Below are positions 53,036 to 64,000 of a stretch of 64,000 nt of DNA, piece by piece. The DNA is from Dioscorea cayenensis subsp. rotundata (taxonomy: Eukaryota > Streptophyta > Magnoliopsida > Dioscoreales > Dioscoreaceae), in NCBI RefSeq assembly GCF_009730915.1, contig NC_052486.1:22659589-22723588 (forward strand), given 5' to 3'. Position numbers and translations under genes: made by a program. Every line of letters begins with the position of its first letter. Position 1 is the stretch's first letter. Under the pieces are notes generated by a model. It made no database searches. It saw nothing but the letters and a program-made list of their open reading frames with translations, and had not been told where the DNA came from.

Positions 53036-56000
53036 GAGTGGTATCAGAGACAGGTTCTCAATCTTTGTGATCATAGTGGTTTTATTGCTTGAATGATGGA
53101 GCCAAATACAAACAGGATGATTAGTTTGAATGGAAGCAATTATCATCTTTGGAAAGGGAAAATGAAAGATTTGTTGTTTGTCAAAAATATGCACTTACCT
53201 GTGTTTGCTGCGAAGAAGCCAGATTCAAAATCTGATGAAGAATGGGCATTTGCACATCAACAAGTTTGTGGGTTTATTCGGCAATATGTTGATGATAATG
53301 TTTACAATCATATTGCTAATGAGATTGAAGCCAAAAAATTGTGGGAGAAGATTGAGTCTTTGTATGCTTCAAAGTCGAGAAACAACAAAATTGTATTTGT
53401 TGAATTCCATGATGAATTTGAGATATAAAGAGGAACTTCCATATCGGATCACTTGAATGTGTTTGAGGCTTCTTGATCGGGTTATCGAGGGATGAGTATT
53501 AAATTTGAGGATGAAATTCTTGGACTTTGGTCATTGAACACACTACGGATACATGGGAGACATTTCGGGTCTCAATAATAAATTTTGCTCCATGTGGTAT
53601 GGTGTCTCTAGAGTCAGTTAAGAGTAGTACTCTTAATGAGGAGATGAGAAAGAAGGCTCAAGGTTCTTCTTCTCAACCCAGGAGGTTACGCTTCATGAAG
53701 ATCGGGGAGAAATCTTCATAGAAATCGAGAAGGTGAGAGATAAGCGAGAAGCAAGTCCAAGTCCCGATACTGAGGATGTTGAGTGCCATTATTGTCACAA
53801 AATGGGGCATATAAAAAGGAATTGTTTCAAATGGGCGAGAAAAACAAGGGAAAGGGCAAGCGGGAGAAGAAGGATCAAGATGGTGATTATGTATGCTGCT
53901 GCTACTCGATGATTTGGTCTTTACTCACGGGAGGCCGATATAATCAACATTGTATCCGATGAGTTAAGTTTGGGTTGTGGATAGTGGTGCTACTTTGCAT
54001 GTGACACCAAGGAAGGAATTCTTCACATCTTTCAGATCTGGAGATTTTGGCTCATTGAAGATGGGTAGCGATTGGCGTTACTAAAGGTGGGTGGTATTGG
54101 AGATGTGTGATCGCAAACTACCATGGGTATGAAGCTACTTCTAAAAAGATGTAAGGTATGCTCTCGATGTTAAGCTTGAATCTTATTTCGGTTAGCGAGT
54201 TTGATGATGAGCGGATATGACAAAGCTGCTTTGGTGAGTGGAAAAATGGAAACTTACCAAAGGAAACATGGTTGTAGCCCAGTGGAAATAAAGATTCTAA
54301 GTTGTATTGGTTGAAAAGTGTTGTTCCTAGTGATGATGTGAATCGCGATGAGATATGGAGGCATCTTACTTATGGCACGAAGACTTGGTCGTATTAGTGA
54401 AAAAGGATTGTCTAGCTTGGCTAAAAAGAATGTGCTTCGGGATTGAAGAATCGCGAGTTAGAGAGATGTTCTCAGCTGTATGGCGGGAAAAACAAAAGCA
54501 GGGTATCCTTTAGAAGCATCCCTCTTCGAGGAAGTCAGAGTTGCTTGAGTTAGTACATTCAGATGTTTGTGGACCTTTAAAGGTAAAATCTTATGGTGGT
54601 GCCTTATACTTTCGACATTCATTGATGATCATTCCGGGAAACTTTGGGTCTATGCTTTGAAGACCAAAAGATCGGTGCTTGAAAAAAATTCGAGAGAATA
54701 CCATGCCTTGGTTGAAAGGCAGGTCTAGTAAGAAGCTCAAATGTATCGGGGAGTGATAGCGGTGGTGAGTATTGTGGATCTTTTTATGCATCTGTGAGAC
54801 AACATGGAATCGAGACACGATAAGACACCTCCCAAAAACTCCTCGACTTAATGGTGGCCGAGAGAGAATGAAGCAGAACATTGATGGAAAGAGTTAGATG
54901 CATGCTTTCGGAAGCAAGAGTTACCTCAAATGTTTTGGGGTGAGGCATTGTGTGCGGCGACACATGTGATCAATCTTAGTCTGTTGTGGCCTTGAAAGGT
55001 GATGTGCCGGATAAAGTATGGTTTTGGAAAGGATGTTTCCTATGACCACTTAAGAGCTTTTGGTTGCAAAGCATTTGTTCATATTCCAAAAAATGAGAGG
55101 TCTAAGCTTGATGAGAAGACTAGGGCGATGTGTATCTTCATGGGCTATGGTCATAATGATGAGTTTGGGTATAGGCTGATGATCCGATGTGAAGAAGAAA
55201 GGCTGGTTAGAAGCCGTGATGTGGTATTCATGGAAAACCAAATGCTTGATGACATTGATAAGGTGGGGCGGAAAGATCCCTTGAAGACTTATGAGGTTAA
55301 TTAATGCGAGCGAGTTCATGTTACACCAAATCTAGAGGCGAGTTGATATTGATGTTCAGAATGATGATCGGCGACTTGGAGATGAATTAGATGTTCCAAG
55401 AATGGATGTGCGAGATACAACTCGAGCAACATGAAGATGAACACGAAGATCCACCTTAAGTTCCACTTAGAAGGTCTAATAGAGAGAGACATGTGTCCAC
55501 GGATATCCATCCGATGAGTATGTGACCTTGATGATGGGGGAGAACCCGAGAGAATTACAAAGTGGCCATAGAAAGTGAAGAAAAAAAGAAATGGATTCAT
55601 GCGATGGAAGATGAAATGAAATCCTTAGATGACAATCATACATTTGATATAGTCAAGTTGCCTAAAAGGCGAAAAGGGCCTTAAAGAATAGATGGATTTA
55701 CTGAGGGTGAAATATGAAGGAAATTCAGCATCTCCTAGATATAAAAGCTAGATTGGTGGTGAAAGGTTTTTAGTCGAAAGAAAGGGGATCGACTTTGATG
55801 AGATTTTTCTCACTGTGTGAAAATGACATTTATTAGAGCTGTGTTGGGTTTAAATCTGCAACTCTTGATTTGGAAGTTGAGCAAATGGATGTCAAAACTG
55901 CATTCCTCCATGGTAATTTGAATGAGGAAATTTATATGGAACAACCTGAGGGTTTCAGGGTGCAAAGTAAAGAAAATCATGTGTGTCTGTTGAAAAAGAG

Positions 56001-57140
56001 TTTGTATGGTTTGAAACAAGCTCCAGCGACAATGGTATAAGAAGTTTGAATCGAGTTATGATTGAGCAAGGCTATAAAAAGACTACTTACGATCATTGTG
56101 TCTTTGTGAGCAAGTTCTTTGATGGTGATTTTATTATCTTGCTATTGTATGTTGATGACATACTTATTGTTGGGAAAGATTTTTCTAAAATTGACAGGTT
56201 AAAGAAGCAACTCAGCAACTCATTTGCTATGAAAGATTTGGGATCAACAAAGCAGATATTGGGTATTAGTATTGTGCGTGATAGAAAAGAGAAGAAGCTT
56301 TGGATGTCTCAAAAGAAATATATTGAGAAGGTGTTGGAGAAGTTCAACATGGGAACGTCTAAGTCTGTAAGCACTCCTCTAGTGCGACATTTCAAGCGAG
56401 TGTTAGTCGAGTCCTTCGACTGAGACAGGAAGGTTGACATGGAAGGTGTTCCTTATGCATCTGCTTTGTTGGGAGTTTAATGTATGCCATGGTGTGTACT
56501 AGACACGACATTGCTTATCTTTGTTAGCAATGTTAGCAGATTTCTCTCAAATCCAAGTAGAGAGCATTGGAATGCAGTGAAATGGATTATGAGGTATCTT
56601 AAGGGAACTTCAGACTTGAATCTTTGTTTTGGTGGTGAGAAGCTTGTGCTTGTCGGTTATCTGATTCGATATGGTGGAGCGTTGATTCTAGAAAGTCCAC
56701 TTCATGGTATTTGATCAAGTTTGCGAGGGGAGTTGTGGCTGGCGGTCTAGATTGCAAAAAGTGTGTTGCATTGTCACATGGCGAGGCGGGAGTTCATTGC
56801 CATCACAGAAGCACGCAAGGGAATTACTTTGGCTTAAAAAGTTCTTGCTTGAGCTTGGCTATCTGGAAGAGAGGTCGTCTTATATTGTGATAGTCGAAAG
56901 TGCGGTTTATCTTGCCAAGAATCAAACCTTTTCATTCCAGCTCAAAAACACATTGATGTGAGGTATCATTGGATACGAGATGCATTAGATCTTGAAGTTG
57001 TTGGAGTTGGCTAAAGTTCATACTGATGATGACAATGATGTCGACATGTTGACAAAGACTTTGCCAAGAGGAAGTTTGAGGTTTGCTCGTATGATCGCCG
57101 GGGATGGCGGTCGCCTCCACATAGTCGTAAGGGGGAGATA

Positions 57141-57779
57141 TGTTGGGTATTGGGCTCCCGTCCTATGTGGAGAAAAGCCCAAATGGTCCAAGCCCATTAG
57201 GGGTTCACTTTATTAAGTGTTTTCCATCATATTAGGGGTTAAGAGAGTGAAAAATCTGGGGTGATAGCCGCCGCAAAGATAAAAAAACGGCAGATTTTTC
57301 GCGAGGGTTCGGATTTGACGAGGCAGAGCAAATTCAAGCTGGTGTTTGGAGGGGTCAAATGATGTCCGATTGAGCTGAAATTTGGTGGGCACGTTCGGGA
57401 CTTGCAGAGCTTGATTTCCACCAGACGGTTTGTGATTTGGCTTCTCCTAGCTCAAGATATGAGGGTCGAGACAGAAGGCTACAGAATATTGCTTTTTGTT
57501 TCGATATAACTTGTTTTAGCTATTGTTTTGGTCAAGTTGTATTTTTATTTATGCTCATTCTTGAGACTCTCTTGAACCCTGAATTTGATCATAGTGGAGC
57601 TTGGATTGGTCAAGATTGACCCGTGGTTTTTCACCCTTGATTTAAGGATTTTCCACGTAAAATTTGGTGTATTGTGTGATTGCAATTTTGGTCTTGTTAG
57701 GTTGCTCTCCTTCATCTAGCAAGCTTGGGGATTGTTTATTTGTTTACAATCTATTGAGATTGTTGCTTAATTCCCATCA
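57141..57779 (+). repeat. 3' LTR of the Copia element
   Basis: 639 bp, the same length as the 5' LTR, preceded by a polypurine tract and followed by the CTCTC target duplication at 57780-57784. Confidence 0.93.
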
Positions 57780-59782
57780 CTCTCCGGTGTCGGAAGACAT
57801 GTTAATGGTTCTGTATGGCCTTTCTTGTTATGTTTACATGCCTAATTATTGCATGACTACTGGTGTCTGTCCATCACACTATTGCTTTACTTGTCAACCA
57901 GCTAAAGAAATTCGGAGTGAAAAAACGTTGAAGCAGGTGTTGGATGCGGTGTTGTGTTCAGCCATGGTTTTGGAATAGGTAAGTGTTTTCTGTTGACATT
58001 TGAAGTCAAGAATATATACAATACATTATATTCCTATGTTCATGCTTTGATGTTCACATTTTACCTTGCGTACCAAAATCAGTTTTCTTTTTTAAACACT
58101 TGAACCTTCTCCTAATTGTGACTCCTTTCTAAACGATCTGGAATGATTCCAGTGGAACAAAAGTCATTAGCTTATTTGTTACCACATTCACTATTACCCC
58201 TTTCTCTCGTGCACGCACTGACGCACATTAACCAGTATATATTTGTTGGCGTGGATAGAATGATGTGATTCTTTATTCTCCAACTGCAAGACTTGCCTTG
58301 AAGCCTGGAGTTATTCAGCGGGTTCAATCTTCTATTTCTGTATGTTGATAACTGATGATTGATCTTTCTCATTAATTTTATAGATACCTTCTAACACTAC
58401 TTTATTTATCCTTTAGCTAACAATGGCTAAAATCATGATGCGTTTGGGAATTGCTCCCAAGATCCCTTCAATTCAGAATATCAAGCCTGGGTCATTTCCT
58501 AGTAAAAGTGCTCAATCCTCAATTGGCAGTGTACTAAATTTGGGAACAAAAACTACTGGAAGTACACAGCAGCATTTACTAAGTGATATCCCCCACCAGG
58601 AATTTATAATTAGTTCCCCTGAATCAAAAGAAACATCAAGCCTATTTGGAAGCAGGTCTGTAAAGGTTATCAATGAATTCTTACAGAATCCAGTTCTCAA
58701 CAAGGAAAAAACAGAGGTCAGTGAATTGGTAAGTGGCATGAGTTGCTTTTGTTATTTACAAACAGTCATATATAAGATATTTGCTTAATTAACTTACTTT
58801 CCTCCAGTGCTTCAGTGAATTTTGATCTGTTTCCTAATATACAACCTTTTGCATGATATGGTTATGGTAACTCCCAGAAGTGACAAATTCACAGGTGAAG
58901 CATTGCCCATAAAATTATAAGCCAAGTTAAACAATTCTCCTAGTGCAAAAACTATCATTCCCCCATATGGCCATGGGGGCATGGTGAATGCCATAGTGTC
59001 CTGAAATGGGCAGCGTTACTTGTTTCTTTTGTAATTTACATTTGTCCAAACTACCACTGAGATTACAATCTATTAGTTACCAAAACATCTTATGTTTTTC
59101 TTCAAATTGACTGCAAACTTACTTCTACCCATAGACCGGCATCAATAGAATGCTATGGTTTACCTTTATCAAGTACAATAATTCTGAATATCCAAATAAA
59201 AGGCCAATTTGTCATTGTCGTTTTTCATTTGCCATCGGATGAATAAATATGGTCAACTTGAGATTTTTTTTTAAAGGATCTCACTATTTGATTAGCGTAC
59301 AAGTTCAGTCAGTTGATTATTCATTTTCTTTTTTTAGCTTTCATATGTTATCTGTAAAGAGAAGCTGTGAATTTAAAAATTTTACAAAATGTCTTCATTA
59401 GTCAGAGTCAATAACTTTTTGCACTCGACTTAACTATGCCTGTTAATGTTTCTTACAGGCTGAAAATCTTCGTGATGAGAATAATGTTCTTCAAGTGGTA
59501 GGTTCATGGCTATTATCCTCACTTGTCTTTTATAAGCAAATTCTATAAACAATCTAATACACATGAAATTTCTTATGGTATTAGTTGCTTAAACATCAAC
59601 AAGTGATCGAACAATTGATAGAGGAGAATCAGATGCTGCGCCATGTTCTTACTGAAGACTTGCATGTTCAACCTAGCAAGTTGTACTCTAGTAGGGAGAT
59701 TAAGAAGGGAACAAACTACCAATGTCCTGACTGTTTTTGAATGCCGCAGAAGAGAAAGAAAAATCAGCAAGGTAATAGAGTT

Positions 59783-60014
59783 TTTTTGGGGAAGAGGAGC
59801 GGGGCGAATCCACTGAGAGCCGGGGGACGTGCCATGGCCCCGAGTGGAACAAGTGGGGGACGGGGCCGCTCACGTGGCATGGAACCACCGTCTGCACAAC
59901 CACTATTCACAACTCCCAGGAAAGGTGCCTCAGTAGGGAATCGAACTCTCACCGCTCGGGTGAGAGCTCTATCGACTGACCCAGTATCTCGATGAGACCC
60001 AGAAGGTCGTTGGC
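59783..60014 (-). mobile_element. tRNA-derived SINE with a 17-bp target site duplication
   Basis: About 232 bases, GC-rich against an AT-rich background, flanked by perfect copies of AGCAAGGTAATAGAGTT at 59766-59782 and 60015-60031. On the minus strand it carries pol III promoter-like boxes: TGGGTCAGTCGATAGAGC (A box) and GAGTTCGATTCCC (B box) about 20 bases later. It ends in a short A tail next to the left duplication, seen as a T run on the plus strand. This is the structure of a tRNA-type SINE inserted by LINE machinery. It lies at the 3' end of the disrupted glycine-rich gene, just after its present stop. Confidence 0.9.
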
Positions 60015-60031
60015 AGCAAGGTAATAGAGTT

Positions 60032-61793
60032 ACACACTGCCCAAATTTCTTATTAACGAAAGATGAGATCTGTATCCCACTGCAAGACAATGATGAGAAG
60101 AATTAAGAAAACTATGTCTGATGTTGTTTGCACTTACTGAGATAGTGTGAAGGTATATTTTATGGTATAGAGAATAAGGCCATTTTCCTCATTCAATTTG
60201 TCCTGTCTTGCTTTATTCAAGGATTTAAATTTTTTGTTATTTCCATTATGAAAAATTTATAGTTATGTTGCATAACTGAAACAATACTTGCACAAAATAC
60301 ACTTTTGAGTTTTCGATGGAGAAATTTTCTGTGGCTGTTTAAGATAAGTGATTAGCTGGTTGGTATTTGTTAACTCCAGGGTTGTGTATAAGATCATAGA
60401 ATGTGTTGTCTTGTATCTTTCATTTGGTCCAACACAATAACAACTTGAAAGTAGTCTGCAAACAAACATATTCATGTACATGTTTTATTTGTTGACCTAG
60501 TTTTTTCATACAGTTTTAGTCTGATGTTGTGCATTTACCGACAAAATAATTTTCTTTTGCTTTTTGTTTCTTTTCAGTTATTTTCTTTCAATCCAAAATC
60601 ATGTTTTCCATCAAACCATGACAAGCCTTCATGAATCTAGGGTTTTGAATTATGTATGTAAATTGTTCATTGTTACTTGAAAACCATTTATTCAATGTTC
60701 AAGAATCAAATTCCATGCAGGAGTGGATATTTTTGCTAGTATTTATCACTTATTCACATGGTTCCAGCTAGGGTTTTGACATTTGCACATTAGGCTACCT
60801 TTTGCAAAGACACCCTTGTGAAACCTAATAATTGTATATTCACCCTTATAAAATTTTACAAACCAGGATTCTCAAAGGTGTTAAGGCAGGGAATAAAGCT
60901 TTACTGAGGATAATTATAAAATTTACAGGAATATATATGCAACAAAACAAAAAAAACTTATTATTTAGCTAGTTTGGTGTTTATTTAAACATCTCACCAA
61001 TTATCCCTCAAATAAAATACCAGTATTTAATTATCCAAAAGACTAAGTCAGAAGGGATCAATCATGGCAACTAATTAACAATAATAAATAGTCAGTGATT
61101 TAAAATTATATACATATGCTTATCATTATTTTTTAATATGATTGCTAAATATTTGTAGTTTATTTGCAAAACTTATGTCATGGGAAGGATGTATATAAAA
61201 TTGATTCTTTGAAACATGCAATATTAATTATAAAATGCTAAAAAAAATGCATGTAATTGTTTCTAGTATTGATTTCATATCACTTGATTAAATAAATATC
61301 TATGTGATATGTGAATAATCTTATACTAATAACATCACCTATATTTTATTGAAGTCAAATATAAACCTTTATTTTTCTTATACGTTACCAAACTATTCCA
61401 AATAACAAATAAGGAAACAAATACATACAAAACTTATTTATAAATTTGCATTCCTTGTATTTTTTTTTTATAAGTAGTGAATGTCTTCTTATTTTTCTTC
61501 TTTTGTTGGTTGTTGCATACTTGAGAGAGAGAAAGAAACATCATCATCATTATTATTATTACTATTATTATATACTCTCTCTCTCTCTGAAACATCATAT
61601 CATTATTATTATTACTATTATTATATACTCTCTCTCTCTCTCTCTTTCATTATTTTGTTCATACATTCTTGTCAAAATAGAAAATCTCTTTTTTTCCATT
61701 TATTATAAAAGAATTTTTGTTTTCAATTGAGAGAGAAAGAGAGAAAATATGAACACAAAAGCAACACATTTTCCAAAAAAAAACACATAACTG

Positions 61794-61841
<48 letters not shown>

Positions 61842-62660
61842 AAAGTAAATAAACCACAAATTTATTAAAAGAAGAAGGCAATTATAACAAATAAAATAAA
61901 AAAAATAGTAAAGTCAACATCGACCAAATTAGGGGGCATCACTAGTAGTGATGCACTATCTAAACGTACAAACAGGAAACAAAGCTACCAAACAAGCAAA
62001 ACAAAGATTAAAAAACACAGTTTTTAAAACGAAATCCACTAGAAAGTGACAAAGGTTTTTATAAGCTGACAAATAGAAGAAAGATTTTTATGTTACTCCC
62101 AGCTGATTTTGTGTTCAAGAAAATGAGAGAACACTTCAATTTTTGGACTAAGTGAGGAGGTATTTGTTTGCTTCTTCGGAACTATAATGTCTTTTTTTAT
62201 ATATCCCTCTAAAAATAAGAAATTATTTACATACTTATATAATTGTTTACAATTATATAAATAATTATCCGCAAATAAAATCTCTAATTTCTTCTCATTA
62301 AAAAATAAAAAATAAAAAGCAACATCCGCATAAAACACCACCACGTATCATCAACTCCACCCACTCAAAAATATCATATTTATAACCAAATATATATATA
62401 TATATATAGACAGTAGTAAAGCAAAAATATTAAAAAATAAATATACTGCAAATGTTATTACACTATTTTTTTATATACCCAATAGAAAGGTGTTTGAAAA
62501 TAAAATATGATGAAAAACAAAAAACCACTCCAATCAGTCTAAAGGCAGCTCTTATATTGGAAGAATGATACAATTCTTTTTTTTTTCCTACTAAGTGAGA
62601 AGTTGAAACATCTAATTAACCTTTTTACAAAATAAATAATTAAACAAATAAATTAATTTA
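60032..62660. other. AT-rich intergenic region with microsatellites
   Basis: Probable 3' flank of the glycine-rich gene to about 60700, then AT-rich DNA. A block of about 65 bases built of (ATT)n, TATATA and (CT)n is tandemly duplicated at about 61545-61650. A pure (ATT)n microsatellite lies at 61795-61840, and (TA)n at 62391-62409. Open frames here are simple-sequence translations. No gene was seen. Confidence 0.6.
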
Positions 62661-63605
62661 CTAAACTGTGATGCCAAACAAAGCAAGCAAACTGATATAT
62701 GGAACGGTAATATCATGCAGGAAAGAAAAGAAAAGAAATTTAACAGTGACTTCAAACACTTGATAATCTTGGAATGAAAAGATCCTGTCATAGATAGTCA
62801 TAATGTACCAATTAAACCAATTGTTTAAAGGTTCCACACACTCATTGTCTTGGGGGTAAAAGTAAAACCTTATCAATATCATCATCTCAAAGTCAGTGAA
62901 TTGGGTCTGCGGTGGGGGTAGAAAATGATGACCATCAATATTATTCCAATCAATGGAGTTATATAAGTCCATGAGTCTGCTAGCAAAACAACTTTTACTT
63001 AGAGTTTTTTGAAATAAATAAACTCACCAATCATAGTTACCTGGATAATTATAATATCGAGACGACAAGTGGCGGAAGCCGAGACCAGCAAGAACAAAGC
63101 GAGTGAAAGACTCGGCAAAATTAGCGGCGGTTTCCGAGGGGTTGTTTAACAGATATTTGAAGACAAAGGGTGTCCTTCTACAATGTCTATATGCACCCTG
63201 TCTTTTCTCGTAATCCTTTAAAATGGGGAGGAATTCTTCAGGTAGGATTGCCCAGATGAAGTTACGGATGATCTTAGTGATAACTTTGTTCCAGAAGAGA
63301 TGAGACATGATTTCCAAGAGATTCAACCTCCTCCTCCTGTTGATGATGTTCCTTATGGTATCAGTTATTTCATCATCAGAATCAGCATAAGTTATTTGAC
63401 TTGTTACTTCTTCTTCATCATCATCAGTATCAACTACAGGTGGTGCTGGTGCTGGTGCAATAATGGGGAAGAAGCGCTTGATGAAAACCCAAAGGAAGAC
63501 GAAAAAAAGATCACGAGCGATAACCAAAAAGAACAGGACCATGATGGCACATAGTATAAGGAGGAGCCCAAAGATAAATAGTTTCAACACATAGATGACA
63601 TCCAT
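62661..63605 (-). CDS. Two-exon putative membrane-anchored protein, unknown family
   Basis: I do not recognise this protein. Exon 1 (63605-63028) joins exon 2 (62979-62661) through a strong donor (TTG|GTGAGT) and a GCTAG acceptor in phase, giving 298 aa. Without splicing the frame ends at NYDW after 193 aa. Residues 1-50 hold two strongly hydrophobic segments (FIFGLLLILCAIMVLFFLVI and LFFVFLWVFIKRFF). A Pro-Ala linker (IIAPAPAPPVV) and an acidic stretch (DTDDDEEEV) follow, then a basic, helix-like region rich in Arg, Phe and Trp. Exon 2 has several aromatic-rich segments and ends hydrophobic. It could be a lineage-specific endomembrane protein. Exon structure and composition suggest a real gene, but there is no homology support. 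Confidence 0.5.
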
Positions 63606-64000
63606 GTTTCTTACTTAATTAGCACTTCTTTGTTTGATTTTTGCTATATATGCATTAATGGAGCAATGAATATATGCTTTATATATATATATATATATAT
63701 ATTGTTAGTTTGAGTTCTATTCTGAATTCAACTTCGTGATGATATTGATTCAAATTAAATTCAAACTAAATAAAGTGGTCCATAACTTATCGGGTGGAAT
63801 CCTAATTTAACTCTAATTGGCACTTTGAATTGTGATCTAACTCAAACCTTTGAATTGAGTTAATCCTTTGATGGAAAGGATTATATATAGACAACACCAG
63901 GGGTCCCCAATCTATCGTTCTTGAAAATACCTAGCTCCATCAGTGGGAGAGGACGGGATAGATTAGAAGAGTCTCTGGTTAGTTCAAGCGTGGACTCAAG
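63606..64000. other. Window end: promoter region and possible LTR start
   Basis: A (TA)n tract at 63679-63701 is followed by TGTTAGTTTGAGTTCTATTC at 63702, which could open an LTR, and a TATA-like ATTATATATAGACA near 63879-63892. The segment is GC-richer from 63890 to the end. No coding domain lies within the window, so an LTR or a promoter of a gene beyond the edge are both possible. Confidence 0.3.

Larger units (their letters stand above)
52397..57779 (+). mobile_element. Full-length Copia LTR retrotransposon, coding region decayed
   Basis: Element of 5,383 bp with two 639-bp LTRs starting TGTTGGGTATTGGGC and ending CCCATCA. The primer-binding site TGGTATCAGAG at 53039 pairs with initiator tRNA-Met; the polypurine tract AAGGGGGAGATA is at 57129-57140. 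Domain order is Copia: gag (about 53093-53428), CCHC knuckle (CHYCHKMGHIKRNC near 53784-53825), protease (WVVDSGATLHVT near 53970), integrase (LLELVHSDVCGPLK near 54540), reverse transcriptase ([12 protein letters not shown] near 55887 and YVDDILIVG near 56150), and RNase H region (about 56880-57060). Many frameshifts and stops break gag-pol, so the copy is not autonomous. It lies in the same orientation as the gene it disrupts. Confidence 0.95.
51513..59740 (+). pseudogene. Conserved glycine-rich plant protein gene disrupted by a retrotransposon
   Basis: Seven exons can be followed: 51513-51663, 52336-52396 continued at 57785-57812, 57902-57978, about 58291-58339, 58417-58728, 59459-59497 and 59585-59740. 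The protein begins MENRNAITSGQRENLGFALE. It has a striking VFTGFGVGCGVGIGVGRP motif, then GAIPMVQQVLTATRGATDVL, a second glycine block EAGVGCGVVFSHGFGI, LALKPGVIQRVQSS, a Ser-rich middle, and a coiled coil (NNVLQVLLKHQQVIEQLIEE). It resembles a plant family of unknown function. The 5.38-kb Copia element sits inside exon 2. Other lesions: one extra A in the run at 57922-57927, an acceptor reading AA near 58288-58289, and one extra T before a TGA at 59738-59740. Splicing the element out looks unlikely. Function unknown. Confidence 0.72.

Noticed and set aside
59764-60090. GC-rich open frames on both strands
   Set aside because: They lie in the tRNA-derived SINE, not in a gene.
61659-61859. Poly-Asn open frame
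   Set aside because: Translation of an (ATT)n microsatellite.

Overview
The window looks like nuclear DNA of a flowering plant, most likely a non-grass monocot. The evidence is intron-rich genes with AT-rich introns and GT-AG borders, AT-rich intergenic DNA full of (TA)n, plant LTR retrotransposons primed by initiator-Met tRNA, and a nuclear copy of plastid DNA in which trnH lies just past the 3' end of rpl2. That plastid order is typical of monocots. The monocot call is an inference, and no species is claimed.

Layout: 0.5-2.3 kb (+) ribosomal protein eL43. 3.0-7.4 kb (-) casein kinase 2 regulatory subunit beta. 8.6-11.9 kb (-) a CBL1/CBL9-type calcineurin B-like calcium sensor whose first coding exon is one base short. 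13.9-17.2 kb (+) a SnRK2 kinase with an unusual glycine loop and a short C-terminus. 17.85-19.45 kb a plastid-derived segment (trnH fragment and rpl2 fragment) split by a truncated Copia element. 19.7-24.8 kb (+) an XPF/RAD1/UVH1 repair nuclease. 25.5-28.9 kb (+) nuclear poly(A)-binding protein PABPN1. 29-36.6 kb is AT-rich gene-poor DNA with a decayed LINE. 36.6-39.3 kb (+) a cationic amino acid transporter. 39.6-42.4 kb holds two terminal-inverted-repeat elements and a near-perfect hairpin. 42.4-50.6 kb (-) is a graveyard of three gene remnants: methionine sulfoxide reductase A, a Rab1/RabD GTPase and a CTF2-type FAD monooxygenase. 51.5-59.7 kb (+) is a conserved glycine-rich plant gene broken by a complete 5.38-kb Copia retrotransposon inside exon 2, with a tRNA-type SINE with a 17-bp target duplication at its 3' end. 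60-62.6 kb is AT-rich with microsatellites. 62.7-63.6 kb (-) is a two-exon gene for a membrane-anchored protein I do not recognise. The last 300 bases may be the start of an LTR or a promoter.

The intact genes do mostly housekeeping work: translation, CK2 signalling, nucleotide excision repair, mRNA polyadenylation and amino-acid transport. The CBL and SnRK2 genes are divergent neighbours, and both families act in calcium, ABA and osmotic stress signalling. The most notable content is the nested and chimeric insertions and the many single-base lesions in otherwise conserved exons. Exon borders were read by eye from splice consensus, reading phase and remembered family protein order; no alignment was run.
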